Below are positions 63,431 through 64,000 of a stretch of 64,000 bases of DNA, piece after piece. The stretch comes from Paucilactobacillus hokkaidonensis JCM 18461 (lineage in GTDB: Bacteria; Bacillota; Bacilli; Lactobacillales; Lactobacillaceae), in contig NZ_AP014681.1 of assembly GCF_000829395.1 (NCBI RefSeq), positions 1 through 64,000 of the forward strand, read 5' to 3'. The notes beneath the pieces were generated by a model. It saw only the letters and a list, made by a program, of their open reading frames with translations. It was not told the origin of the DNA and searched no databases. The translations under genes and the position numbers were made by a program. Within the stretch, counting starts at the first letter, position 1. Every line of letters begins with the position of its first letter.

Positions 63431-64000
63431 GCTGTTTAGTATCTTTGATTTTGACCAAATAATTTGATAAACTACTGTCAAAAAAGTTGGTGATCATATG
63501 CAACATTTTAGTCATCATTACCAAAGCGATATTTCTCGGCAACAATTCGATTTGATCCGCCAGGATCTGGAAGCTTCAAGAAAACGAACTCATCCAAAAC
63601 ACATTGATCCTTATGATATCTTCTGTGCCATGCTCTATGTCCTTAAAAATGGTTGTACTTGGCGTGATTTGCCGGCTGATTTTCCAAAGTGGTCCACTGT
63701 TTACTACTATTGGATGAATTGGTCGAAAGCCCCCACCCCTGATAAACCAGCTTTATTAACTCAGGTTTTAAAAAATTGTCGCTGATCGAAGATTAAGGCA
63801 AGGGCGATCAGCACGAACTTCGTTCGTCATTTTAGATGCCCAAAGTATCAAGAACACCGCTACCGCTGAAAATAAGGGTTACGATGGTGGTAAGAAGATC
63901 TCGGGGATTAAACGGCACTTAGCCGTCGACGTCAATGGATTCCCGCAAGCGATCCATATTACCCGGACTAACATCACTGATCGTGACGGGGCGATTGCAC
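63431..64000 (+). mobile_element. IS5-family element, second copy, runs off the window
   Basis: The left end GAAGCTGTTTAGTATCTTTG lies at 63431 and matches the 23163 element's end. The right end is outside. Just upstream, near 63388, AATTGTCAAATCAAGTGCAA resembles the end of the 33903 IS30, hinting at another lost element. Confidence 0.8.
63498..64000 (+). CDS. IS5-family transposase (partial; probable programmed frameshift)
   Basis: Frame A (MQHFSHHYQSDISRQQFDLI, NGCTWRDLPADFPKW) runs to 63785. Frame B continues KIVADRRLRQGRSARTSF and [20 protein letters not shown] to the window end. The switch is at TTTTAAAAAATTG, the place where the copy at 23222 also shifts. The two copies are similar but not identical. 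Confidence 0.8.

Noticed and set aside
1-64000. tRNA, rRNA or tmRNA genes
   Set aside because: No cloverleaf with a T-loop GTTCGA-type motif or conserved rRNA segment was noticed by eye; a tRNAscan and Infernal run would be decisive.

Overview
This window reads as an accessory replicon, most likely a large composite plasmid of a Lactobacillaceae species. The evidence is the Rep_3 initiator with 22-bp iterons, ParA with a DUF5388-like partner, a MobA/MobL relaxase, Lactobacillus-type toxin-antitoxin pairs and many IS30, ISL3, IS3, IS5 and IS256 elements. The species cannot be fixed from sequence alone. A fatty-acid-synthesis operon among plasmid modules recalls beer-spoilage lactobacilli and pediococci, but that is an inference. 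I found no rRNA, tRNA or CRISPR array.

Layout. 1-3030: a primase-like replication gene abuts the N-terminal half of repB and its iterons; an orphan oriT-like site follows. 3033-7000: a tyrosine recombinase, a DinJ/YafQ pair, a secreted polysaccharide deacetylase and a frameshifted IS30. 7109-11762: ClpL, a wrecked IS256, a truncated ApaLI-like endonuclease, and a plasmid accessory gene behind the C-terminal half of a repB. 11763-20199: a Tn3-family transposon with tnpA, tnpR and arsRABDC under ArsR-type palindromes. 20202-24017: a broken phage head module (MuF-like, DUF4355 scaffold, capsid) invaded by a GlsB-type stress gene pair and an IS5. 24018-28696: a metallophosphoesterase, a truncated asnB, DegV, DUF1836 and a Gfo/Idh oxidoreductase. 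28692-31304: an IS30 split by an ISL3-family element with an 8-bp target duplication. 31321-36880: parA and partner, a repeat-rich putative centromere, an antisense-RNA-like locus, a structured non-coding stretch, a deleted IS30, a RelB/PemK-like pair, small mobilization genes and oriT. 36912-41752: the relaxase, a ruined topB and truncated IS3 and IS30 pieces.

41792-52939 is the metabolic core: bioY diverges from fabZ-fabT-fabH-acpP-fabD-fabG-fabF-accB-fabZ2-accC-accD-accA-fabI-birA, tightly packed on the plus strand. Together they can make malonyl-CoA and elongate saturated acyl-ACP, with biotin uptake and biotinylation included. Two FabT-type palindromes lie in the bioY/fabZ intergenic region. 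This gives the replicon its own regulated control over membrane lipids.

52940-64000: a glutamate-cysteine ligase fragment, an Asp23/Gls24 envelope-stress operon (amaP, DUF2273, asp23, glsB, small membrane protein, csbD), two serine recombinases, two FAD-dependent NAD(P)H oxidoreductases, an IS3 fragment, rpiA, small frameshifted genes and a second IS5 running off the end. With ClpL, ars and fab, the cargo theme is stress, membrane and redox adaptation. Repeated IS copies and broken genes at almost every module boundary show assembly by successive insertions and deletions.
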